Source of the DNA: Arthrobacter woluwensis
GTDB lineage: Bacteria > Actinomycetota > Actinomycetes > Actinomycetales > Micrococcaceae
Direction of reading: 5' to 3'
DNA: 64,000 nt
NCBI RefSeq assembly: GCF_030816155.1
Contig: NZ_JAUSXR010000001.1
Coordinates: 2,976,001 to 3,040,000, forward strand
How positions within the stretch are numbered: the stretch's first letter is position 1; each line of letters opens with the position of its first letter. Below the pieces are notes generated by a model. The model did not search any database and was not told where the DNA came from. It saw nothing but the letters and a program-made list of their open reading frames with translations. Position numbers and translations under genes: made by a program. This document shows positions 58,588 through 64,000 of this stretch, piece by piece.

Positions 58588-59547
58588 ATGAACGGCATGG
58601 AATCCCCAGACCCCGCGAACGCCTCCGAGAGCGCCCCCGCCTCCGAGCCGCGCGCCCCGCACCACCCCGTCACCGAAGGCAGCCAGGCCTCCTTCGGGAC
58701 GTACCGGCGCAACCCCGTGAGCTTCGTGCGGCGCGGCACCCGTTTGCAGGGCCGCCGCCAGGAGGCCTGGGACGAGTATGCGGACCGCTTCGTGGTGGAC
58801 GTGCCGCGCCATGTCGCCGACACCTCGGTGCACCCCGACTACCGCTTCGACGCCGAAGCCGCCTTCGGCCGCAAGGCTCCGCTCGTCGTGGAGGTCGGCT
58901 CAGGCCTGGGCGAGGCCGTCACCCATGCCGCCGCGGAACACCCCGAATGGGACTTCCTGGCCGTCGAGGTCTACACGCCCGGACTTGCCAACACCCTCGT
59001 GAAGATCGCGCAGGCCGGCCTGACGAACGTCCGGGTGGTCCAGGCGAACGCCCCCGAGGTCCTGACCACCATGCTGCCGGCCGGCTCGGTGCATCAGGTG
59101 TGGGTGTTCTTCCCGGACCCCTGGCACAAGGCGAAGCACCACAAGCGGCGCCTCCTTCAGCCCGCGTTCGCGGAACAGGTCGCCCAGGCACTGGAGCCAG
59201 GCGGGCTGTGGCGGATCGCCACCGACTGGTCCAACTACGCCGTGCACGCGCGCGACGTCGTGAACGCGTCACCGGACTTCGAGAATCTGCACGACGGCGA
59301 GCGCGCCGGTGCGGACAGCCCCCTCACGCAGGTGTGGGCGAGCGGCGTGGAGACCGTGGTGGGCGGCGCACCCGTGCGGGAGGGCAGGGCTCCCGTGAGC
59401 ACCGGCCACACCGGCCCGAACGAAGGCGTCGACGAGCTGGGCGGCTGGGCCCCGCGCTTCGACGGCCGGACCCTGACGAGCTTCGAGCGCAAAGCCCTGG
59501 AGGCCGGGCGCATGGTGTTCGATCTGACGTACCGGAGGAAGCCATGA
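58588..59547 (+). CDS. trmB: tRNA (guanine-N7)-methyltransferase
   Basis: SAM-dependent enzyme that methylates G46 of tRNA variable loops. The 319-residue protein has a ~40-residue low-complexity Ser/Glu/Ala/Pro head, then VSFVRRGTRLQGRRQEAWDEY, the SAM loop VVEVGSGLGEAVTHAAAEHP, FLAVEVYTPG, and the catalytic FPDPWHKAKHHKRRLLQPAF, ending in LTSFERKALEAGRMVFDLTYRR. A ~35-residue Gly/Pro-rich insertion (VVGGAPVREGRAPVSTGHTGPNEG) lies before the last motif. Start ATG 58588 by spacing to GGAAG. Overlaps tag by ATGA. Confidence 0.94.
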   Translation: MNGMESPDPANASESAPASEPRAPHHPVTEGSQASFGTYRRNPVSFVRRGTRLQGRRQEAWDEYADRFVVDVPRHVADTSVHPDYRFDAEAAFGRKAPLVVEVGSGLGEAVTHAAAEHPEWDFLAVEVYTPGLANTLVKIAQAGLTNVRVVQANAPEVLTTMLPAGSVHQVWVFFPDPWHKAKHHKRRLLQPAFAEQVAQALEPGGLWRIATDWSNYAVHARDVVNASPDFENLHDGERAGADSPLTQVWASGVETVVGGAPVREGRAPVSTGHTGPNEGVDELGGWAPRFDGRTLTSFERKALEAGRMVFDLTYRRKP

Positions 59548-60197
59548 CCGAGACGCTCCATCCCGCCGCGGCCCGCGAGGCCACAGCCCAGGGCGCCCCC
59601 GCGAGCGACGCCGTGCTGTGCGAGGACGGTCTGCGCCGCCCGGCCTGGGCCGCCGTCGACGGCATGATGCGCGAGTACTACGACACTGAATGGGGCATGC
59701 CCGTCCGTGACGAGCAGGGGCTGTTCGAGCGGATCTCGCTGGAGGGGTTCCAGGCGGGTCTGTCGTGGGCGACCATCCTGCGGAAGCGGCCTGCGTTCCG
59801 GGCCGCATTCGCGGACTTCGCCCCGGACGTGGTCGCGGCTTTCACGGACGACGACGTCGAGCGGCTCATGGCGGACGCCGGCATCGTGCGGAACCGGGCG
59901 AAGATCCTGGCCACCATCGCCAACGCGCGCGCCACCGTGGCGCTCCGCGAGGAGGGCGGACTCGTGGATTTCGTCTGGTCCTTCAAGCCTGCCGAGACCC
60001 CGGCGCCGCGCACATTCGCGGACGTCCCGACCGTCTCGGACGAGTCCAAGGCCCTGTCCAAAGCCTTGAAGAAGAAGGGCTTCAACTTCGTGGGGCCCAC
60101 CACCATGTACGCGCTCATGGAAGCCATCGGCATCGTGGACACGCACCTGGTGGACAGCCACCGCCGCGGGACCTCCGGGGTGTGGACGAGCGCCTAG
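59544..60197 (+). CDS. tag: DNA-3-methyladenine glycosylase I, atypical zinc site
   Basis: Base-excision enzyme that removes 3-methyladenine. The 217-residue protein keeps the substrate-binding MREYYDTEWGMPVRDEQGLFERISLEGFQAGLSWATILRKRPAFRAAF, ADAGIVRNRAKILATIANA and LKKKGFNFVGPTTMYALMEAIGIVDTHLVDSHRRG. In E. coli Tag a zinc is held by Cys4, His17, His175 and Cys179; by alignment to CGW/YHDNEWG and HVVGC these positions read Pro, Tyr, His and Ser here, so only one ligand remains. Coupled to trmB (ATGA). Alternatively a related helix-hairpin-helix glycosylase subgroup. Confidence 0.88.
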   Translation: MTETLHPAAAREATAQGAPASDAVLCEDGLRRPAWAAVDGMMREYYDTEWGMPVRDEQGLFERISLEGFQAGLSWATILRKRPAFRAAFADFAPDVVAAFTDDDVERLMADAGIVRNRAKILATIANARATVALREEGGLVDFVWSFKPAETPAPRTFADVPTVSDESKALSKALKKKGFNFVGPTTMYALMEAIGIVDTHLVDSHRRGTSGVWTSA

Positions 60198-60235
60198 CGA
60201 GCACCAGCAAGCACGACCAACCAGAGGAGCACAGC

Positions 60236-60580
60236 ATGTCCGCAGCACTGACCCGCGTGGTGATCTCCGTCCGCGCCCTGGAACCGGCCCTGGCCTTCTA
60301 CCGCGACCTCCTCGGTCTTCCGGCACAGCTCTCTCCGGGCTTCGCCATGCTGACGGCGGGCAACGGCGTCGAGGTGTTCCTCCACGAACGGGAGAGCCAG
60401 GCGAGTGACCTCTCCGTCGCCGCCACGTTCACCGTCCCAGGCCTGGACGCGCTGTGCGAGGCGTGGGCGGCGCAGGGCGGCGAGGTCGTCGACGCGCCGG
60501 ACACCCGCCCGTGGGGCGACCGGATGGCCGTGATCCGCGACGCCGACGGCCACCTGGTCTGCCTCGTCGAGGAACGCTGA
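60236..60580 (+). CDS. VOC family protein
   Basis: A 114-residue VOC protein: LTRVVISVRALEPALAFYRDLLGLPAQLSPGFAMLTAGNGVEVFLHERE and FTVPGLDALCEAWAAQGGEVVDAPDTRPWGDRMAVIRDADGHLVCLVEE. The loop WGDRMAVIRDADGHLVCL is typical of the group, with the second-domain His and Glu in HLVCLVEE. Start 60236 follows GAGGAG. Third gene of a small plus-strand group with trmB and tag, but 38 bases apart. Substrate unknown. Confidence 0.85.
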   Translation: MSAALTRVVISVRALEPALAFYRDLLGLPAQLSPGFAMLTAGNGVEVFLHERESQASDLSVAATFTVPGLDALCEAWAAQGGEVVDAPDTRPWGDRMAVIRDADGHLVCLVEER

Positions 60581-60644
60581 GGCCCGGGACGCCGGGGGCG
60601 CCCCTGGCGTCCCCGGCCCCGCCACCCGCTGGCCGCCGTCCGCC

Positions 60645-61574
60645 TCAGCGGACCGTCAGTGCGCCCTCCTGGATGCTCACGGTGAAGGACCGCACCTCGC
60701 CCAGGTCCTCGCCGTCGATCTCCAGAATCCGCGGCTCCGAGAGCGTCACGGTGAGGCGGCGCGCCTGCCGGTGGGACACCGACTCCGAATCGACCGCGGA
60801 CTCCTCCTTGCCGATGAACTTCCGGATCCCGTTGTCCCAAAGGTAGGAGCGTGCGGTGTCGAGCCAGGTGCCGATGCCGTCCGCGCTGAGGAGGGCCAGA
60901 TCCAGGAGACCGTCGTCCGGCTCCGCGTCCGGGAAGACCACCATGCCGCCCTGGATGGTGCCGCAGTTCCCCACCAGAAGGGTGTGGGCGGAGGTCTCCC
61001 AGGGCTCCTCCTCGTCGAGGGAGAGCGTGATGTCGAGGACGTCGCTCGTGCCGATCGCACGGCCGATCGCCTCGACGTACGCGAGCCAGCCGGCACGGGA
61101 CTTGAGGTCGTCGTCGGTCTCGGTGATCATGTGGGCGTCGATCCCGATGCCGGCCATGACGGCCGAGGCGTGCTTCTCCGCGACGCCGTCGATCTCGGCC
61201 TCGACCCAGGCCAGGTCGATCTTCCGGGGCTCCTCCCCCGCGAGCGCGCGCCCGAGCGCGTCCTTCAGGCTGCCGAGCGGGACGCCGAGGTTGCGCGCCA
61301 GGAGATTCCCGGTGCCCAGGGGCACGATGCCGAGCGGCACCCCGGCGTCGCTCCCGGCGAGCGTCTCGGCGACGGCACGCACGGTGCCGTCCCCGCCCGC
61401 GGCCACGACGACGTCGGCCCCGTCGTCGAGGGCTCGCTGCGCGGCCCCCTGACCGGGATCCTCCGGGTCAGTCTCCCACCAGGAGACCTCGGCGTCCGGG
61501 AACTCGGCGAGCGCCGCCTCCAGGTCCTCACGGGAGACTTTCGACGGGTTCCAGACCAATCCGATGCGCTGCAT
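60645..61574 (-). CDS. Diacylglycerol kinase family lipid kinase
   Basis: A 309-residue kinase of the DagK/YegS type. ADVVVAAGGDGTVRAVAETLAGS holds the GGDGT nucleotide loop; IVPLGTGNLLARNLGVPLGSLKDAL and the C-terminal SYLWDNGIRKFIGKEESAVDSESVSHRQARRLTV and EIDGEDLGEVRSFTVSIQEGAL follow. N-terminus MQRIGLVWNPSKV. Acts on membrane lipids such as diacylglycerol; the exact lipid is not fixed by sequence. Start ATG 61574 follows GAAGGAGGGGCC. Alone on its strand. Confidence 0.92.
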   Translation of the reverse strand: MQRIGLVWNPSKVSREDLEAALAEFPDAEVSWWETDPEDPGQGAAQRALDDGADVVVAAGGDGTVRAVAETLAGSDAGVPLGIVPLGTGNLLARNLGVPLGSLKDALGRALAGEEPRKIDLAWVEAEIDGVAEKHASAVMAGIGIDAHMITETDDDLKSRAGWLAYVEAIGRAIGTSDVLDITLSLDEEEPWETSAHTLLVGNCGTIQGGMVVFPDAEPDDGLLDLALLSADGIGTWLDTARSYLWDNGIRKFIGKEESAVDSESVSHRQARRLTVTLSEPRILEIDGEDLGEVRSFTVSIQEGALTVR

Positions 61575-61731
61575 CGGCCCCTCCTTCTCGTCCGGGCGTG
61601 AAGGGCGCGAGCCGGGAGTGAAACCCCTCAGCCCAGACCCCTCCGCACTCCTTCACTGCGAATGATGTTGTTATTCTCATGCATTCCCGGCAAACAACCT
61701 ACGGGTGCCCGCGGCATCCGCCGGACCGACA

Positions 61732-61762
61732 GCTGTGGCCCGGGCATCGCCCGGGCCACAGC
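61732..61762. terminator. Perfect 14-bp hairpin
   Basis: GCTGTGGCCCGGGC (61732-61745) and its complement (61749-61762) with loop ATC. It lies in the ~270-base gap between the lipid kinase gene and the 61-aa gene, so probably ends the minus-strand Asp23/GlsB unit. The gap also has CCTGGATTCAGG twice (61813-61824, 61831-61842) and no other feature seen. Confidence 0.72.
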
Positions 61763-61844
61763 CTCTTCAACCGCCGCGCCGTGGGATCACCACGGCCGCG
61801 GAGCGCTGATCCCCTGGATTCAGGGGTTCACCTGGATTCAGGAG

Positions 61845-62030
61845 TCACGCGCCCTGCCGGCTGACCTTGGCAAGCTTCCGGCGGACCTTCTTGGTGGTGT
61901 TCCCGGTCAGAAGGCGCTCGACCTGGTGGCGGAGATCCTCGTAGTCCCCGTCCCTCTTCTTCGCCTTCACCACACCGATGCGGTATGCCGCCGCGGCGAC
62001 CAGTGCCAGGATCAGAACGTTCTTTCCCAT
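61845..62030 (-). CDS. Small single-pass membrane protein
   Basis: A 61-residue protein: MGKNVLILALVAAAAYRIGVVKAKK is a short N-terminal transmembrane segment followed by a basic cytoplasmic tail (RHQVERLLTGNTTKKVRRKLAKVSRQGA). Start ATG 62030 follows GGAGGAAATGAGGTC. Proteins of this shape accompany GlsB/Asp23 clusters in actinobacteria, but I cannot name a family. Confidence in coding is moderate because the frame is short; the ribosome site and hydrophobic profile support it. Confidence 0.65.
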   Translation of the reverse strand: MGKNVLILALVAAAAYRIGVVKAKKRDGDYEDLRHQVERLLTGNTTKKVRRKLAKVSRQGA

Positions 62031-62127
62031 GACGACCTCATTTCCTCCAGATGCTTGAACTCTTCGTGGGCCGGATGAGCTCCGGTCCCGGACGCCGGGC
62101 AGATGACCGCCCGGCGCCTGCGCCGCG

Positions 62128-62388
62128 TCAGGAGCGGCGCTTGGTGACGAATCCCCAGATGACCAGCACGATCAGCGAACCGCCGATCGCCAGCAGCCAG
62201 GAACCCAGCGACCAGAAACTGTTGATGCCGGTGTTGAACACGGCGGATCCGATCCAGCCGCCGAGCGCGGCGCCGATGACGCCGAGGATCAGCGTCGCGA
62301 ACCAGCCGCCGCCCTGCTCACCCGGCATGATCGCCTTGGCGATGGCGCCGGCGATGAGGCCGAGAATGATCCATCCGATGAAACCCAT
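62128..62388 (-). CDS. GlsB/YeaQ/YmgE family stress-response membrane protein
   Basis: An 86-residue membrane protein of the transglycosylase-associated (GlsB) family: MGFIGWIILGLIAGAIAKAIMPGEQGGGWFATLILGVIGAALGGWIGSAVF is the complete family signature with two glycine-rich helices, followed by a third hydrophobic segment. GlsB proteins are induced under salt or cell-wall stress. ATG 62388 follows AGAGGAG. The frame of the upstream AmaP-like gene runs ~100 bases into this gene, which is unusual. Confidence 0.92.
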   Translation of the reverse strand: MGFIGWIILGLIAGAIAKAIMPGEQGGGWFATLILGVIGAALGGWIGSAVFNTGINSFWSLGSWLLAIGGSLIVLVIWGFVTKRRS

Positions 62389-63065
62389 GTGTCTGCTCCT
62401 CTTTCAGGTGTTGGTGAAAAGTTTCGGGTGTTGGTGAAAAGTCCGGCCGTGCTCAGCCGGGGTGGGACGCCGAGGCGCCCAACCAGATTCAGATGCCCCG
62501 GATCCTGCTTGGCCGGAGCAGAGACGTCGAACCGCACGTGCCGTCGCGTGAAGCCCACGCCCAGCACGGTCTCCATGTCGGGGATGAGCCGCTGTTCCAC
62601 CAGCTCCATCGCCTCCACGGCGTCGGCGTCCGAGCGCAGCGTGTACTTGGCGTAGAGCACGGGCTCCTTCGCGCTGCCGCTGATGCGGACTCCGGCCGCG
62701 CTCACGGTCGGGTGGGCCGTGGCGGCGTTCTCCGCGGCCCGGGCGATCACCCCGGTGTCGATCTGGGTCATCGCTCCTCCTGAGCGGTCACTGTGGAAAC
62801 GGAAGGTGTGGGTGGCGGGCCTCGAGGGCAGCGCCGTCAGGATCACCCAGAGGGCCAGCACCACCAGGACGGCGCCCGCGATCACGACCGCCACTCCCGC
62901 CTGATCGCCCTGCCACGGGATCAGCCCGACGGGCTTCTCCGGCACCGCAACGCCCCAGGACGGAAGGACGGTCCGGCCGAGCAGCAGCAGCGCCGCCGCG
63001 GCTCCGAGGACCAGGACCGCGAGGATCAGGAGCACCCGCTGCCGGGGTCCGTGGGTCTTCCACAT
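62289..63065 (-). CDS. Asp23-cluster membrane protein (AmaP-like)
   Basis: As read, 258 residues: two N-terminal transmembrane helices (VLLILAVLVLGAAAALLLLGRTVL and VAVVIAGAVLVVLALWVILTAL), then an Asp23-like beta/alpha domain (QIDTGVIARAAENAATAHPTVSAAGVRISGS, LIPDMETVLGVGFTRRHVRFDVS), matching AmaP-type membrane anchors of alkaline-shock proteins. The last ~50 residues after NLVGRLGVPP are Ser/Arg/Pro-rich and cross a 20-bp direct duplication (62407-62442) and the glsB start, so the true C-terminus may be shorter or altered. TGATG overlap with the gene upstream. Confidence 0.75.
   Translation of the reverse strand: MWKTHGPRQRVLLILAVLVLGAAAALLLLGRTVLPSWGVAVPEKPVGLIPWQGDQAGVAVVIAGAVLVVLALWVILTALPSRPATHTFRFHSDRSGGAMTQIDTGVIARAAENAATAHPTVSAAGVRISGSAKEPVLYAKYTLRSDADAVEAMELVEQRLIPDMETVLGVGFTRRHVRFDVSAPAKQDPGHLNLVGRLGVPPRLSTAGLFTNTRNFSPTPERGADTWVSSDGSFSASSPAPSPRRSCRVSRAAAGSRR
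62407..62442. repeat. 20-bp direct duplication between AmaP-like end and glsB
   Basis: GGTGTTGGTGAAAAGT occurs at 62407-62422 and 62427-62442, a 20-base period. Because 20 is not a multiple of three, gain of one unit changes the reading frame at the AmaP-like C-terminus. Confidence 0.85.
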
Positions 63066-63616
63066 CAGCCTTCTCCCTTCCTGAGCACCTGCACCTGGAC
63101 CTGCGGCACACGCCGCAGCGGCAGGCTGTCGAGCACGGTCTCCGCGCGGCGCCGGACGTCGTCGCGGATGGGCGCGGTGGTCCGGACCGGAGTGCGCACG
63201 ACGACGCGCACACTCTTCTCACCGGACGTCACCGAGGCGGAGGAGACTCCGTCCGCGCGTTCGGCGGCGGCACGCACGAGGGCGGAGAGCCCCGCGGCGG
63301 CCAGCACTTCCTCGCGGCCGGCGCCGGCGTCGTCGCCCTGGAGCAGCAGGGTGGCCCTGCCGCCCGGGAGGACCGCCGCCAGCAAGAACACCAGCGCGAG
63401 CACGGCCAGGACGGCGCCGATGCCCACCCAGAGCGGATCCTGCCAGCCGGCCGCGGCGAGCTGGGAGAGCCAGCCGTTGACCGGGTCCGGCCAGGAACCG
63501 CTGGACAGCCGCGCCGCCCCGGCCCACAGGCTGAGGCAGCCGACGGCCAGCGCGAGCAGCGCGGCGAGCAGGATCGCCACTGTGCGCGCCGGGCGCACAT
63601 GCCAGAAACGCTTCAC
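63065..63616 (-). CDS. Two-TM envelope protein, DUF6286-like
   Basis: A 183-residue protein: two transmembrane helices (TVAILLAALLALAVGCLSLWAGAARL and PLWVGIGAVLAVLALVFLLAAVLPGG) then a ~90-residue extracytoplasmic or cytoplasmic domain (LVRAAAERADGVSSASVTSGEKSVRVVVRTPVRTTAPIRDDVRRRAETVLDSLPLRRVPQVQVQVLRKG) that resembles the Asp23 beta-alpha fold. GTG start overlapping the Asp23 gene by GTGA; TGATG overlap with the AmaP-like gene. It fits the DUF6286 proteins found between Asp23 and AmaP genes in actinobacteria. Confidence 0.72.
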   Translation of the reverse strand: MKRFWHVRPARTVAILLAALLALAVGCLSLWAGAARLSSGSWPDPVNGWLSQLAAAGWQDPLWVGIGAVLAVLALVFLLAAVLPGGRATLLLQGDDAGAGREEVLAAAGLSALVRAAAERADGVSSASVTSGEKSVRVVVRTPVRTTAPIRDDVRRRAETVLDSLPLRRVPQVQVQVLRKGEG

Positions 63617-64000
63617 AGGAGCCTCCTTCGCTCGTTCGTGTCCTCTGCGTTCAACCAGGACACCGTGATGTCCACCTGGGTCCGGGTGACGCCCGCGTCA
63701 CGCCGGAGCCTTTCGTCGACCCGCTGCCGGACGGCATCGCAGGTCTTCTCGACGGGGCTCGGATAGCGCAGGCCCAGGTCCAGCCGCACCACCGCGGTGC
63801 TGCCGAGGATCTCGACTTCGGCGCGTGGCCTGCGGTCGAAGTCCCGTCGCTGCGCCACGCCCAGGACTCCGCCTGCGGGCGCGCCGACCCCGTCGACTTC
63901 CCGGGCCGCCTGCGCCGCGATCTTGGCCAGCACGGCGGCCGGGATGTGCGTGTTGCCCCGGCCGTCCGGCCGGGAGTCCGCTGTCGCGATCTCATGAGTG
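63613..64000 (-). CDS. Asp23/Gls24 family envelope stress protein (partial)
   Basis: Visible part ~128 residues, running off the window end: THIPAAVLAKIAAQAAREVDGVGAPAGGVLGV followed by RPRAEVEILGSTAVVRLDLGLRYPSPVEKTCDAVRQRVDERLRRDAGVTRTQVDITVSWLNAEDTNERRRLL. The Asp23 pattern (AAREVDGV, then a beta strand with VEI, and a final VDITVSWL strand) is clear. The frame stays open to 64000 with ATADSRPDGRGN before it, so the start lies outside. First visible gene of the stress cluster. Confidence 0.85.
   Translation of the reverse strand, partial: THEIATADSRPDGRGNTHIPAAVLAKIAAQAAREVDGVGAPAGGVLGVAQRRDFDRRPRAEVEILGSTAVVRLDLGLRYPSPVEKTCDAVRQRVDERLRRDAGVTRTQVDITVSWLNAEDTNERRRLL

Overview
The window is high-GC DNA with short intergenic gaps, frequent ATGA/TGATG/GTGA start-stop overlaps and many GTG or TTG starts. 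Gene content points to an actinobacterium of the Micrococcaceae (Arthrobacter-like): a DUF3073 protein, a clpB promoter carrying an HspR/HAIR site, a septum-formation-domain protein, a QsuB-type dehydroshikimate dehydratase and an Asp23/GlsB envelope-stress cluster. This assignment is inference from gene content only. No tRNA, rRNA, CRISPR array, IS element or prophage was seen. Nearly all the DNA is ordinary chromosome.

Layout. 1-4.5 kb: the edge of a potA-type ABC ATPase gene (frameshifted near its 5' end), a GntR/FCD regulator with a Cache-domain partner, the last two enzymes of urate breakdown (uraD, uraH) and a small membrane protein. 4.6-8.3 kb: purF-purM and a membrane protein. 8.3-24.8 kb: a large aromatic catabolism block with a frame-disrupted shikimate-type MFS gene, quinate/shikimate dehydrogenase and dehydroshikimate dehydratase (qsuD-qsuB), an aromatic acid transporter, pobA, and the complete protocatechuate branch pcaH-G-B-D-C-F-I-J followed by an IclR regulator. 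Quinate/shikimate and 4-hydroxybenzoate both feed protocatechuate, which is taken to acetyl-CoA and succinyl-CoA. 25-41 kb: housekeeping genes (DUF3073, septum-formation protein, clpB, comB, a two-component system, a VanY-type peptidase, APC permease, trpF, hutD-like, metallo-beta-lactamase-fold hydrolase, DEAD-box helicase, MFS).

41-50.6 kb: a LacI-controlled MFS/hydrolase/SGNH-esterase locus of unknown substrate, a LysO-like exporter, a MarR regulator, a DUF2269 membrane pair behind a large inverted repeat, and a GlxA-type regulator divergent from a SnoaL-like protein. 50.6-58.5 kb: a SoxR-MFS pair with a textbook SoxR box, another MFS, and a transporter/SDR/FucU sugar operon sharing an operator sequence with a nearby IclR gene. 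58.5-64 kb: trmB, tag, a lipid kinase and a minus-strand Asp23/AmaP-like/GlsB cluster that runs off the window.

The strongest non-coding signals are: (i) five copies of a ~70-bp palindromic repeat with ends ATCGACTGCTCCATA, all at gene 3' ends; (ii) a 15-bp IclR-type palindrome shared by the qsu and pca promoters; (iii) a 17-bp palindrome shared by the sugar operon and its putative IclR regulator; (iv) a SoxR box inside a 19-bp-spaced promoter with a predicted leaderless start; (v) a HAIR site inside the clpB promoter.
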